The notes below the pieces were generated by a model. That model was not told the origin of the DNA. It saw only the letters and a program-made list of their open reading frames with translations, and did not search any database. 64,000 bases of DNA from Chondromyces crocatus (GTDB lineage: Bacteria > Myxococcota_A > Polyangia > Polyangiales > Polyangiaceae), in NCBI RefSeq assembly GCF_001189295.1, contig NZ_CP012159.1:9532501-9596500 (forward strand), written 5' to 3'. Shown here piece by piece: positions 45,420 through 54,926 of this stretch (position 1 is the first letter of the stretch; each line of letters opens with the position of its first letter). A program made the translations under genes and the position numbers.

Positions 45420-47123
45420 TCAGAACGGCAGCACGGTGCCGGACGATGCCTTGATCTCGTAGCCGAAGGAGACGGCCCGGGCCTCGTTCGCGCCCAGCTC
45501 GAAGCGTCCCCGCACGAACCCGTCTTTGTCGACGGACCAGCCCGCGGCGTCGGACAGCGCGATCTCCACCTCGGCTACCTCGCTCACCGGGATCCGCTCG
45601 AGGACCAGCAGGCGCCGTGGGGTGCTGGAGAGGTTCGACAGGTACACCGTGACCTTCCGACGGATGCGCACCCCGCCCAGGAACGCGGTGTCACGCTCTT
45701 CGTCCACGGCGCGCCGGACCCGGAGGGCGTCCTCTGTTCCGAAACCGAGCTCGAAGGGCTCTCCGAGGCCGATGAACCCGAGCTTGCCGCGCCCGACCAG
45801 GCTCTGGCCTCGCGCCACCCGCACAGGTCCCGCGAGCAAGGGGGTTGGCGCCTCGGCCAGCCGCTCCCCCGAGGCTCCCCCTGCGCTGGCACCATCCCGC
45901 CCGGCAGCGCTTCCCTCACCCGCCGAGTTCGTGAGTGTCGCCCGGAGATGGGCCCCTGCGTGGACCTCGGGATAGAGCACGAGCTCCACCTCGGCAGCCA
46001 GGGATCGCCGCGCGACCTCCACCCGGATGGGCTGCCCGCTGGACGGCAGCGTGATGGGATGGCTCGCCTCCAGCACCAGGGGCTCCCCTCCGTCATCCAC
46101 ACCCGGCATCTCGTCCACCGCCCGGGCGCCCCGCTCCAGCCCGGCCGTCGCGATGGTTTGCTCCCGCGCTTCGACCACCACCCGGCTTCGCTCCTCGGGC
46201 GTCTTGCGGCGCAGCGAGAGCACGTCGTCCGTGAGGCGGGGCGGGTTGGCCACCCGAGCGGGACGCGCGGTCGAGAAGCGCGCCGTGACGTCCTCCCAGC
46301 GCTCCCCCGTCGCCTGCCACGCCGTCGCCCAGGTGGAGAGCGTCACCCGGTTCCCTTCCAGCCGTGCCAGGTGCTCGGGACGCCACAGCGCGCAGGCGAC
46401 CCGGTAGGTCAGCTCCACCGTCACCTCGGCAGGGGCCGACGCTTCCAGCTCGACCTCGATCCATGCCTCCGCACGCGGACGCTCCTGGCGCCCCTCGGCG
46501 AGCCGCTCGGTGGCGCGGCGGCGCTCGTCTTCGGCGCGCACGTGCTCCGACCGGGCGTCGGCCGCCGCAGCGCGGGCCTCGGCGGCCGCTGCGTCGACGC
46601 GGTCCAGGGCCAGCTTCCAGCGCTCCAGCACCTCGGGCTTCCGGATCCCACGCGGCGCGGACGCGATCTCCTGAGCCCACTGCCAGGCGAGCTGCGACGC
46701 CTGCGTCTCCAGCCGTGCGGCGCGATCCAGCGCGAGGTCCGCCGCACGCACCCGCGCCCGCGCCGCCTCCGCCTCGCGCTCCAGGGCCTCGATCTCCTCG
46801 CGCCCCATCACCCGATCCCCGTGCACCACACGGCGCACCCGGACGGCGGTGATGCGGCAGGGACCGTCGGTGCGCGCCTCGACCACGCGGTCGTCGACGA
46901 ACATCGAGACCCCACCGATCCGCAGGCGCTGCGTCCCCTTCGTGAGCTGGGCGCGCGCCACGCGGATCACCTCGGCGCGATCTTCGAAGAGCGTCACCGC
47001 CTTCGCTCGACTGGCGAGCGGCTGCTCCTCGCCGCGCGCGCCCTCGCCGCTCACCGCGTCACGCCCCGGCTCGCCCACACCAGGCGCCCCTTGCTCTCCC
47101 TCTGCTCGCACGTCGATGCTCAT
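45420..47123 (-). CDS. DUF4139/DUF4140 (MuiA-like) protein, copy 2
   Basis: 567 residues. N-terminal DUF4140-like strands (ASRAKAVTLFEDRAEVIRVA, LRIGGVSMFVDDRVVEA), a central coiled coil (about 110-215, Ala/Arg/Glu-rich), and a C-terminal DUF4139 domain (ELTYRVACALWRPEHLARLE, VTLSTWATAW, then VTVYLSNLSSTPRRLLVLER and a conserved FGYEIKAS end). Related bacterial proteins are annotated as mucoidy inhibitor A; actual function unknown, no signal peptide seen. It follows a larger paralogue by 45 bases and is probably cotranscribed. Confidence 0.82.
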   Translation of the reverse strand: MSIDVRAEGEQGAPGVGEPGRDAVSGEGARGEEQPLASRAKAVTLFEDRAEVIRVARAQLTKGTQRLRIGGVSMFVDDRVVEARTDGPCRITAVRVRRVVHGDRVMGREEIEALEREAEAARARVRAADLALDRAARLETQASQLAWQWAQEIASAPRGIRKPEVLERWKLALDRVDAAAAEARAAAADARSEHVRAEDERRRATERLAEGRQERPRAEAWIEVELEASAPAEVTVELTYRVACALWRPEHLARLEGNRVTLSTWATAWQATGERWEDVTARFSTARPARVANPPRLTDDVLSLRRKTPEERSRVVVEAREQTIATAGLERGARAVDEMPGVDDGGEPLVLEASHPITLPSSGQPIRVEVARRSLAAEVELVLYPEVHAGAHLRATLTNSAGEGSAAGRDGASAGGASGERLAEAPTPLLAGPVRVARGQSLVGRGKLGFIGLGEPFELGFGTEDALRVRRAVDEERDTAFLGGVRIRRKVTVYLSNLSSTPRRLLVLERIPVSEVAEVEIALSDAAGWSVDKDGFVRGRFELGANEARAVSFGYEIKASSGTVLPF

Positions 47124-47168
47124 GCCGCCCTCGCTCCCAGGGATGTCCGACGGATCCTCACGACGCGC

Positions 47169-49391
47169 TCACTCCCGCCGGTTCCCACCGACCACCTCGT
47201 TCTTCGCGGAGAGGGTCAGCCGGTAGCCGAACGACACCGACGCCTTGCCGCCCGCGGGCACCTCGATCGACCAGCGCAGCCCTCGCCGCACCGGCTGCCC
47301 CACGTCGGCCTGGGCGTACGGCTCCGCCTTGGGCTGGGACGCGAGCAGCTTGATCTCGAGATCCTTGTCGTCCGTCACCGGCGCGCGATCGAGGACCTCG
47401 ACGCTGACCGACCGCCCCAGCGACGACGACAGGTCGATGGTGACCTCGTGCTCCACGGCGAGCGATCCTCCGAGCAACCCTGCCGTCTGCTCCTCCACCC
47501 GGGCATTGCGCGCGACCCGCAGCCGGTCCTCGACGCCGAGCCCCACGCGGAGCATCCCGCCGCGCCCCACCGCGTTGATCGAGGACTGCGTGAGCAGCGC
47601 ACCGTCGATGAAGATGTCGACGGCCCCTGCGAGCAACGGCGCCTCGAAGGGATTCTTGAGCTCCGCCTCGCGGTACACCTCGGCCACCTCGCGCGGCACG
47701 GTCACGAAGCGGGGTGAGACGTCCGCCTCCGCGACCGCGACGGTGACCCGTTGCGTCGTACCGCTCCCGGGGACGTCACAGGTCCCCTCGGTCTGGTAGA
47801 CGTGATCGAACCGACCGCGTGCCCTCCGCGGATCCAGCGTGCGCGGCGGGCCCTTGAGCTGCTCGATCAGGTCTCTCGCGCGCTCCCGCTCCCGTCCATC
47901 CCCGGCCACGCGCCGGATCAGGCGCCCCCGCCGTGCTCCCCCCAGCGCAGCGGCGATGCGCAAGCTGTCGAAGTCCATCCACCCGTCGGTCGGCTCGATC
48001 CCCTCGGGTTCCGCCGGAAGCGGAGGCGGCATCGGTGGCGCTGGCGGCGGTGGCGGTGGCGGCGGCGGTCCTCCACGCGGCGGCGAAGAGGCTCTGAACC
48101 CATCCGACGATTTCTTCATCGGCATCGGCGCAGCGGGCATGGCGAGCGACGCAGCTTGCGGCGCCGCCATCCTGGGCGCCGGGCTCTCCAGGGCCGCCGA
48201 ACCGCCAAACGCAGGCGAAGGCGGCGGAGGCAACGGCATGTTGCGCGTCGCGGTGGTCTCTTCCCGTTCGCTTCCCCCCTCCATATCGTCCAGATCGCCA
48301 TACGACGCCGGCATGTCGACCGACGGGCTCCTCATCGGAGCGCCACCAAGTCGTGGCACCACCTGGGGCGCGCCTGCGCTGGGCTTCGGGAGCGACGAGG
48401 GACGTGGTGGCGGGGGTGGTGGCCCTCCCCTCCCCTCGATCTGGGCCGCCACGCTCGGCGGGAGCGCCTTCGCGAACCGATCGTACCCCTCGAAGAGCGC
48501 ATCGAGCCCCTCCGGCGGAGGCCTGTAGCCACGCCGTGGCGGCGCCTGCGCCCGGCCGAAGCGCAACGAGCCGAGCTCCGGCAAGCGCGTGTCCTCGATG
48601 AGATCGGCCGTGGACAGCGTGAGGCGCACCCCCTCCCAGTCCTCGCCCGACGCCTGGGCCACCAGCGCGTCCAGGTGCCACGCGACCCGCGACGCCCCGC
48701 GCGAGAACCGCGCCGTATACGCCGGCCACCAGCGCGCAGCATGCACGACGTACTCGAGGAGCAGCGCGCCTCCGCTCCCCTGCCCTCCCCCCTCCGGCGC
48801 AAACCGCACCTGCACCTCGGTCTGTGGCGGCGCCGTCCCACGGCGGCTCGCGCTCGACGCCTGCGCCAGCGCGGTGTGCAGTTGCTGCTCCTCCCGCTCC
48901 AGCCGCATCATCTCGCGATCGATCACGTCGATCCGCTCATCCAGCGCCTTGACCTCCCCGGCCACCAGCGAGCCGACCGCCAGTGCATCCTCGACGCGGG
49001 CGCCAGGATCGAGACGGCGGGTCCGCCGGGTGAGTTCGGGGAAGAGCGAGATGTCACCGAGCAGATCCCGCCGCCACCGGAGCTGCGCGCCCTCATGCTC
49101 GAACCGGAGCCGCTCCAGCTCCAGCTCACGCAGCCGCACCTGGATCGATCCTGGCTGAGGCGGCTCCGGCGGGAGGACGACGCGCGCTTGAACGCCCGTC
49201 ACTTCTCGCCCCTCCCCCTCGACCACGGCCCGGAACGACCCCAGCTCGGCCAGGCGGGTGAGCCCCGAGATGACGAGGTCACAGGCTTCTTCTGGGAGCG
49301 ATTCGGGCAGCTCTACACGACGGGTGACGAGCGCGCCGCGAGCGTAGATCACGACCCGTTCGATACGGCTGGAGCATGCAAAGGACGTCAT
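47169..49391 (-). CDS. DUF4139/DUF4140 (MuiA-like) protein, copy 1, with Pro/Ala-rich insert
   Basis: 740 residues from the ATG at 49391. Same order as its neighbour: DUF4140-like start (IERVVIYARGALVTRRVELP), coiled coil (about 85-190), DUF4139 (LEYVVHAARWWPAYTARFSR, VRLTLSTADLIEDT). Unlike the neighbour it carries about 230 residues of low complexity (about 290-520), including long runs of Pro. It ends with VSFGYRLTLSAKNE, parallel to copy 2. The pair arose by duplication, then one copy gained the insert. Confidence 0.83.
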   Translation of the reverse strand: MTSFACSSRIERVVIYARGALVTRRVELPESLPEEACDLVISGLTRLAELGSFRAVVEGEGREVTGVQARVVLPPEPPQPGSIQVRLRELELERLRFEHEGAQLRWRRDLLGDISLFPELTRRTRRLDPGARVEDALAVGSLVAGEVKALDERIDVIDREMMRLEREEQQLHTALAQASSASRRGTAPPQTEVQVRFAPEGGGQGSGGALLLEYVVHAARWWPAYTARFSRGASRVAWHLDALVAQASGEDWEGVRLTLSTADLIEDTRLPELGSLRFGRAQAPPRRGYRPPPEGLDALFEGYDRFAKALPPSVAAQIEGRGGPPPPPPRPSSLPKPSAGAPQVVPRLGGAPMRSPSVDMPASYGDLDDMEGGSEREETTATRNMPLPPPPSPAFGGSAALESPAPRMAAPQAASLAMPAAPMPMKKSSDGFRASSPPRGGPPPPPPPPPAPPMPPPLPAEPEGIEPTDGWMDFDSLRIAAALGGARRGRLIRRVAGDGRERERARDLIEQLKGPPRTLDPRRARGRFDHVYQTEGTCDVPGSGTTQRVTVAVAEADVSPRFVTVPREVAEVYREAELKNPFEAPLLAGAVDIFIDGALLTQSSINAVGRGGMLRVGLGVEDRLRVARNARVEEQTAGLLGGSLAVEHEVTIDLSSSLGRSVSVEVLDRAPVTDDKDLEIKLLASQPKAEPYAQADVGQPVRRGLRWSIEVPAGGKASVSFGYRLTLSAKNEVVGGNRRE

Positions 49392-49581
49392 GCAAGGTCT
49401 CCCACCGCGGCCTCGCCGCAATGGAGGGTAGGCCCTCACTCTATCCTGCCTGCCCGCGCCGTGTCCTCAGCTCCGCACGGCCGCTGCACGCGACCGCGAT
49501 GTCGTCCCTCTTCCCTGGAGGGAGCGTCGCGGTCACGGGCTGCGTCCGCAAGGTCCGGCTCTCTTCATCGAAGAGGCGCGA

Positions 49582-50166
49582 CTACGGCCGATACGCCGGT
49601 CCCGAGACGCCCGCCGGGGCATGGGTCGCACGCAGGCGAATGTCGACGCGCCGGTCGAAGCCGTACGAGTAAAGCGGGTCATTCCCCCCCTTGGCCTCAT
49701 CCGCGCCACTCGACACGGTCAGGAAGCGCTCCTCGGGGATGCCCTGCGCCATGAGAATCTGCTTCACGCGCTCGGCACGCCGGAGGCCGAGCTGCTGGTT
49801 ATAGTCCCGTGCACCGCGGGGATCCGCACGACCGATGAGCTGGATCTGCGCCCCTTCCAGCGAGGGGCGGCGCAAACAGTCGGCGAGGGCGACGATCTGC
49901 TTCTGCTCCTGAGGCAGGGGTTCCGACGAATCGAAGGCAAAGTGGGCCTGCGAGAACTCGCATTGCTCGGCGACATCCTGACCGAGTGTCATGCGAATGT
50001 AGCGATCCTCTCCAGGCATGGGCTGGGGCCACTTGACGGTGTACTGAGCATTCGGCCCGGGTTTGGCCATGCGAGGCTCAGCGGCACCTTGCTGGGGAGC
50101 AGCACCGCAGGCGGTGATGAGAAGGGTTGCTGCACCAAGGAGCGCGAATTTGCTCGAGAACTTCAT
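49582..50166 (-). CDS. OmpA/Pal-like lipoprotein
   Basis: 194 residues from the ATG at 50166, with AAGGAGG 5 bases upstream, the best start in the window. Lipobox ITAC at residue 20. The C-terminal ~120 residues are an OmpA domain that binds peptidoglycan: FAFDSSEPLPQEQKQIVALA, IQLIGRADPRGARDYNQQLG, LRRAERVKQILMAQGI and GFDRRVDIRL. It tethers the outer membrane to murein. It is alone; no tol genes adjacent. The 444 bases upstream (50167-50610) are gene-free and include a purine-rich stretch (50290-50380) of GGAGG-like repeats. Confidence 0.93.
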   Translation of the reverse strand: MKFSSKFALLGAATLLITACGAAPQQGAAEPRMAKPGPNAQYTVKWPQPMPGEDRYIRMTLGQDVAEQCEFSQAHFAFDSSEPLPQEQKQIVALADCLRRPSLEGAQIQLIGRADPRGARDYNQQLGLRRAERVKQILMAQGIPEERFLTVSSGADEAKGGNDPLYSYGFDRRVDIRLRATHAPAGVSGPAYRP

Positions 50167-50610
50167 GTTTTCCTCCTTCCCCACAGCACCTTCCACGTGG
50201 CGGGGGGACACAATTTTTCTGGTCCTGCACCTGGCGTGCCGTGTCGACTGTGTAGGCACTGCGGCGTGCCCGGGGGGCGGGATGGCGTGGAGGCGAGGCG
50301 GGTTGGAGGGAGTCGAGGAAGGGGTGGACGGAGAGGGCGGCGGGAGGAATGACGGAGAGGCGGGGGGAGGAAGCTCGGACGGCTGAGATTCAACGGGCGC
50401 GTCGACGCAGTACCGAGGGGAGCTGGGAAGGGCTCGTGCAGGGTCTCGAAGCAGGTCGGCTCTGTGCCCTGCACGTCCCGAGACGCTGGCGGATGGGATG
50501 CGCTTTGCGGCTCGCGATCTCGCTGCTAGCAATCCCTCTTCGAGGATGCCGAGGAGGGAAGCGCATGAGCTGGGGTCTGCAGAGCGGTCGGACAGAGGAC
50601 GAGGGATACC

Positions 50611-51081
50611 GTGAGCGCTGAGCCTCGACCTTCACCGGTGGTGTTCGTCCTCAATGGGCCGAACTTGAACCTTCTCGGGAAGAGGCAGCAGGAGATCTAC
50701 GGCAGCGAGACGCTCGCCGACATCGAGCGCCTCTGTCATGACACCGCGTCGCGCCTCGGGCTGCGCGTCGACTTTCGGCAGAGCAACGCGGAGCATGTCT
50801 TGATCGACTGGATTCATGCGGCCCGTGAAGAGGCGGCAGGGATCGTCATCAACCCCGCGGCGTACACGCACACGTCCGTGGCCATCATGGATGCGCTCGC
50901 GGCATACTCTCGGCCCATCCTCGAAGTGCACATCTCCAACATTCACAAACGTGAGCCCTTCCGGCAGCACAGCTATGTGTCGGCCGTGGCGTCGGCAGTC
51001 ATCTCTGGCTGTGGGAGCCAGGGGTATGCGCTCGCGCTCACCCGCATTGCCCATCTCATCGAGGCCCCCGCAGGCCGATGA
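50611..51081 (+). CDS. aroQ: Type II 3-dehydroquinate dehydratase
   Basis: Shikimate-pathway enzyme. 156 residues from a GTG at 50611 behind GAGGGA. Motifs: [18 protein letters not shown] with the catalytic Arg and Tyr, [55 protein letters not shown] with the catalytic His and Arg. Normal length. Not in an aro operon here. Confidence 0.96.
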   Translation: MSAEPRPSPVVFVLNGPNLNLLGKRQQEIYGSETLADIERLCHDTASRLGLRVDFRQSNAEHVLIDWIHAAREEAAGIVINPAAYTHTSVAIMDALAAYSRPILEVHISNIHKREPFRQHSYVSAVASAVISGCGSQGYALALTRIAHLIEAPAGR

Positions 51082-51291
51082 CGATTTTCGAGATGAGGTA
51101 AGTGGTGAGCGAGGGTTTCGATCCCCCACACGGCTTCCTCACTCTTCCAGGCACATGAGACCATCTCAGCATGCAACCGCTGGCCGCGGCGTGTGGGTCA
51201 CCGCAGACCGACTCAGCCTGGACGTCTGGCGTCCCTGCACCAGGGATCGACGAAAACCGTGCATGACGCGCGCGTCATATGAAGCGGCGGT

Positions 51292-51438
51292 TTAACTCGC
51301 CGCCGCATCATGAGGGAGTGCCTCCCATCGCGCCTCGGGAATGCGCGTCGCGAAGATTTCATGCGGCAGGATGAGCGCGAGGGTCCTGGACGATCGCCCC
51401 TCGTGCTTCGTCTCGTGAAGCACGTACGCTGTGCCCAT
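51292..51438 (-). CDS. Possible small protein (48 residues)
   Basis: ATG at 51438 with GGAG about 5 bases upstream. The 48-residue frame starts MGTAYVLHETKHEGRSSRTL, continues ALILPHEIFATRIPEARWEA and ends LPHDAAAS. Third codon positions are mostly G or C, as in real genes here. A perfect 7-bp GC hairpin (GCGGCGG/CCGCCGC) overlaps its stop and may be a weak terminator. No family recognised. It is the only candidate gene in the stretch 51082-51735. Confidence 0.42.
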   Translation of the reverse strand: MGTAYVLHETKHEGRSSRTLALILPHEIFATRIPEARWEALPHDAAAS

Positions 51439-51735
51439 CGGTCTCCGCCATGATTCTCATGCGCGCGCCATCTACGTTGCTTCAACAGGCTGTGGTCCGC
51501 GGACGCCCGAGCGCGATGCCGAGGATGACGACGCGACGAGCTGCGTCCACTCAGCGCTGGTTGACGACGTCATCGCTACGATCCGTGACGCTTCGACTCC
51601 GATTGAAGACGTGGAGGATGCAGAACCAACGGGCGCCCGAAGCGACTGGGTGACGCAAGCAACGGACGCCCGCTCCAGGGCGGGCTGGGGTTGCCTGAGG
51701 AGTGTGCTGGAAGCGGTCGCGGGGTCAGCGAACGG

Positions 51736-53904
51736 TCAGCGCTTGCGGCCCTTGCTGGCAGCAGCGGCGGCTTGTTCTTCGGCGAACTTGGGCCAGACGA
51801 AGGTCCAGTCCTGGCCGAGGATCGAGGCGTTCTTCACGACCAGCTCGACGCTCTGACCGGCGGCGATGTCCGCGGGCTCTCCGGCTGGCTCGATGGCGCC
51901 GATGGCGCCGGACTCGACCTGTGCGCGCCACTTGCCCTTCTTCGACTTCTCTTCGAGGAGGGTGGCTTTCACGCGGTCACCGGCACGGGCTGCGGGAGCC
52001 GCAGCGGGGGTGGGGAACTTCCGCGGCGGGCCGGAGCGGTCGTCGCGACGATCGCCAGGGCGCTGACCGCGAGGTCCGCCGGAACCACTGGGACCGCCAA
52101 AGCCTCCAGGACCACGCGCGCCGCCAGGGCCTCCGGCACCGCGAGGCCCCCCCGAGCTTCCGAAGCCGCCAGGGCCGCCAGGACCACGGGGTGCTGGCCG
52201 ATCACGAGGCGGTCCACCTTCGCGCGGCGGTCCACCTTCCCGCGGCGGTCCGCCTTCCCGCGGCGGTCCGCCTTCGCGGGGGCGGCGATCCGGCGGAGGG
52301 CCGGAACGGTCTCGCGCAGGAGCCCCTTCGCGCTGGCCTCCCTCGCGAGGAGCGCCTTCGCGCGGACCACCTTCGGAGGGCGCGCCTTCACGCGGTGGCC
52401 TGGGCTCGCGCGGAGGTCTCTGACCCCAGGGCGGCCTCGTCGTGCCTCCACCTTCTGCGCGCGCTTCTCCTGCCTCGCCGAGCTCGGCTGCGGCAGCTTC
52501 GGCGCGGGTGGCTTCCGAGGTCCCCTCGGGTTCGGCAGAAGCGTGCTCGGCTTCTGCACCGGGTTCACGCGCCCCGCGTTCGAGGGCGTGACGGCCCTCG
52601 CGGCGATGACGCGATCGCTCTGGCAGACGATGGGCTTCGAGGGCCTCGCCAGTCAGCACGCCCTCCGGCACCTCGCCTTCGGTGAGCGGGGTGATGGCGT
52701 CGGCGTCTTCCCACGCGCGCACGCTGATCCAGCCCAGCGGGGTCGTGGCGTCCACGAGGCGGCGCGACTTGGGGAACACCGGGAATCCACGCCGACCCAG
52801 CGCGTATGTCGGCCTCGCGGCGGCGAGCACTGGCGGGTCTTCCGCGCCGGCGTCGGTCGTCCGCAGGCTCTCGTCGAGGCGCTCCAGGAGTCCGCCGGTC
52901 GCGCCGCGCCAGCCCATGCCCCAGCCCACCGGAAGCACCGCCTCCGAGGTCGTGCCGCGCGCTCGCTCCAGCAGGGTGCCCACGGCCTCGGCCGCAGGGG
53001 GATGGACGTGGCTCGCGGACCAGAGGCCCGACTCGGGCTCGAGCACGCGCAGACCATGCGCGCGCGCGGCAGGCAGAAGGCCTTCGAGCAGCAGCTCACG
53101 GTTGCCGGAGAAGTCCGGAGGCACCGGGCGTCGAGGCGCCGGCAAGCCGGTGGGCCGAAGCCTCGCGGCATCCACACGCAACGGCACGCGCAGCACCGTC
53201 CCGGGCCGCACCGCCTCCACCACCGTCTCTGCGACGCCTTCCTGGTCGGGCGCCTCCGCGTTCGCACGGCCCCGCTGCTTCCAGCCCCAGCGCCCTTCCT
53301 CGGCCATGCTGGCGACCTTCACCGCCACCAGCTCCATCGCCGCCGGGGGCACCAGCACGTCGGGCACGTAGAGGTGCCGCAGCAGATCGTCCACGGCCTC
53401 GCCCGTGCGCACGCGCAGCGCCTTCCGCTCCACCGACAGCCCTGGAGCGTCATCGCGGAGCTCCGCGGCGGCCCGCAGCGCGTCGCGCGCGGGCGGGGCT
53501 TGCTCCACCAGGACACCCAGGAGCGCCGTCCGGATGGCCCCCTTCAGCGTCGATCCCGGCACGTAGGGTCGCCCGAAGCCATCCCGCGCGAAGGGCCGGA
53601 AGCGCGCCACCCCGGCCGGCCCTTGCAGCTCACCGCGCACCGCGTAGCGCTGCACCGAGCGGAGCGGGATCTCCCCGATCACCGCCGCGAACCCTGCCGA
53701 GGCCAGCGTGTCCCATGCCTCGCGCGGCAGCGCCGCGCACAGCCGATCCAGGTCGAGGACGAATGTCACCCCGTCGACCGACGCGGCGTGGATGCCCTTG
53801 ATCAGCACCCCCTCGCCCGAGCCCACGTGCAATGGCGTGAGCACCTCCAGGTGCCACACGATCTCCACCATCCCGCCGCGCTCCTCCGCCGCCTGCGCGT
53901 GCAT
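51736..53904 (-). CDS. csm5: Csm5-like RAMP protein with long disordered tail and extra C-terminal domain
   Basis: 722 residues; the ATG at 53904 overlaps the csm4 stop (TGATG). In type III-A systems Csm5 caps the 3' end of the crRNA. The RAMP core covers residues 1 to about 395: LEVLTPLHVGSGEGVLIKG, PYVPGSTLKGAIRTALLGVL, and PVFPKSRRLVD to TPLGWISVRAW. Typical Csm5 is 350-420 residues, so the remainder is extra. About 396-640 is Arg/Glu/Gly/Pro-rich, with a repeated REGGPP unit (52205-52285) and an RGPGG-type stretch. About 640-722 is a compact beta-rich domain (VKATLLEEKSKKGKWRAQV, then VELVVKNAS and DWTFVWP) resembling a small OB/S1-like fold. Last gene of the operon. Confidence 0.82.
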   Translation of the reverse strand: MHAQAAEERGGMVEIVWHLEVLTPLHVGSGEGVLIKGIHAASVDGVTFVLDLDRLCAALPREAWDTLASAGFAAVIGEIPLRSVQRYAVRGELQGPAGVARFRPFARDGFGRPYVPGSTLKGAIRTALLGVLVEQAPPARDALRAAAELRDDAPGLSVERKALRVRTGEAVDDLLRHLYVPDVLVPPAAMELVAVKVASMAEEGRWGWKQRGRANAEAPDQEGVAETVVEAVRPGTVLRVPLRVDAARLRPTGLPAPRRPVPPDFSGNRELLLEGLLPAARAHGLRVLEPESGLWSASHVHPPAAEAVGTLLERARGTTSEAVLPVGWGMGWRGATGGLLERLDESLRTTDAGAEDPPVLAAARPTYALGRRGFPVFPKSRRLVDATTPLGWISVRAWEDADAITPLTEGEVPEGVLTGEALEAHRLPERSRHRREGRHALERGAREPGAEAEHASAEPEGTSEATRAEAAAAELGEAGEARAEGGGTTRPPWGQRPPREPRPPREGAPSEGGPREGAPREGGQREGAPARDRSGPPPDRRPREGGPPREGGPPREGGPPREGGPPRDRPAPRGPGGPGGFGSSGGPRGAGGPGGARGPGGFGGPSGSGGPRGQRPGDRRDDRSGPPRKFPTPAAAPAARAGDRVKATLLEEKSKKGKWRAQVESGAIGAIEPAGEPADIAAGQSVELVVKNASILGQDWTFVWPKFAEEQAAAAASKGRKR

Positions 53905-54926
53905 CAGGCCCTCCTCGCGAGCGGCCACGCCAGCGTGCGACCGTCGCGGTAGATCCGGTGCTCCGTGAAGCCCTCTGGCGTCACGTCGCGCGTCTGCCCC
54001 ACCAGCACGCCTCGATCCGGCAACACCGCGCCGGGCGCCAGCAAGCGCAAACTCTTCCGCTGCACGCCGAGCCCGCCCAGCGCCCCGTGCGCGCGACCGT
54101 CCCGCCGCACCACGCTGTAACGCGCCTCTGGCTCCTCCAGCGCGCTCTCCAGCCAGCGGTCTGGCGACGCGTACCCGAGCAGCACCCGCAACCGCCCCGC
54201 CTCTTCGCCCTCCTCGACCGTCAGCGCGCCCTCGTGCACCACCTCGAAGCGCCCCAGCCCTCGCGCCCGGTCCGCCCCGATCCCGCAGTCTGCCAGGTAG
54301 TGCAGCAGCACCCGCACGAACTGCATCCGGTCCTCGCGCTCCGTGCGCACCGCCACCCAGGCCCCAGCCTGCGCCCCGGCGCCGAGCCCCAGCTCGCCCA
54401 GGTGGAACGGCGCGGCCACCCCGCTCACCCGATCCACCGTCGACCGACCTCGCTCGATCACCCGACGCCACTGCACCTGCTGCAGCTCGTCCCCGGCCTC
54501 GCGCGGCGTCGCCGCCAGCGTCCCGCAGCGTGATCGCGGCGGCGTCGCCAGCGGATCGTTCAACAGATCGACCGACACGTACCCCACATCGGCCCAGCTC
54601 CGCTCGTCGCGGCGCCCCCCGCTGGGCTTCGTGCCCCTGGGATCACCGAACCGCCGATCCACGGGCCGCGGCACGAAGCGCACCGGACGCCCCCCGAGCC
54701 CGACCCACGGAAGCAGCGACGACACCACCCAGGGCGGCTCGCGCGCCAGCTCGTCCATCTCCCTGGGCGGTATCCGCTCGCCACCCAGCTCGGCCGCCGC
54801 CACCACGAGCGCGGCCGAGAGGGAGTCCGACGGCAGATCCGGCGCAGCGGCGGCCTCACCGGCTCCGCCGGCGGACACGCGCACCGGCGCGAGGAAGCGG
54901 AGGTAGAAGGCGCGGTAGAAGCTCAA
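53904..54926 (-). CDS. csm4: Csm4-like RAMP protein
   Basis: 340 residues. I place the start at the TTG at 54926, which overlaps the csm3 stop in TTGA; no ATG fits. Csm4 binds the crRNA 5' tag and Cas10. It shows FYLRFLAPVRVSAGG, the LPSDSLSAALVVAAAELGG element (a classic Csm4 'PSDTLFSAL'), SSLLPWVGLGGRPVRFVPRP, and DCGIGADRARGLGRFEV, the Gly-rich RAMP loop. Ends LAWPLARRA. Normal length for the family, unlike Csm2 and Csm5 here. Confidence 0.85.
   Translation of the reverse strand: MSFYRAFYLRFLAPVRVSAGGAGEAAAAPDLPSDSLSAALVVAAAELGGERIPPREMDELAREPPWVVSSLLPWVGLGGRPVRFVPRPVDRRFGDPRGTKPSGGRRDERSWADVGYVSVDLLNDPLATPPRSRCGTLAATPREAGDELQQVQWRRVIERGRSTVDRVSGVAAPFHLGELGLGAGAQAGAWVAVRTEREDRMQFVRVLLHYLADCGIGADRARGLGRFEVVHEGALTVEEGEEAGRLRVLLGYASPDRWLESALEEPEARYSVVRRDGRAHGALGGLGVQRKSLRLLAPGAVLPDRGVLVGQTRDVTPEGFTEHRIYRDGRTLAWPLARRA

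Noticed and set aside
45225-47717. Plus-strand frame of about 830 codons
   Set aside because: Shadow of the two DUF4139 genes; its product is His/Arg/Pro-rich without domains.
53905-54471. N-terminal extension of Csm5
   Set aside because: It overlaps csm4 in another frame; the TGATG junction at 53904 gives the expected Csm5 start.
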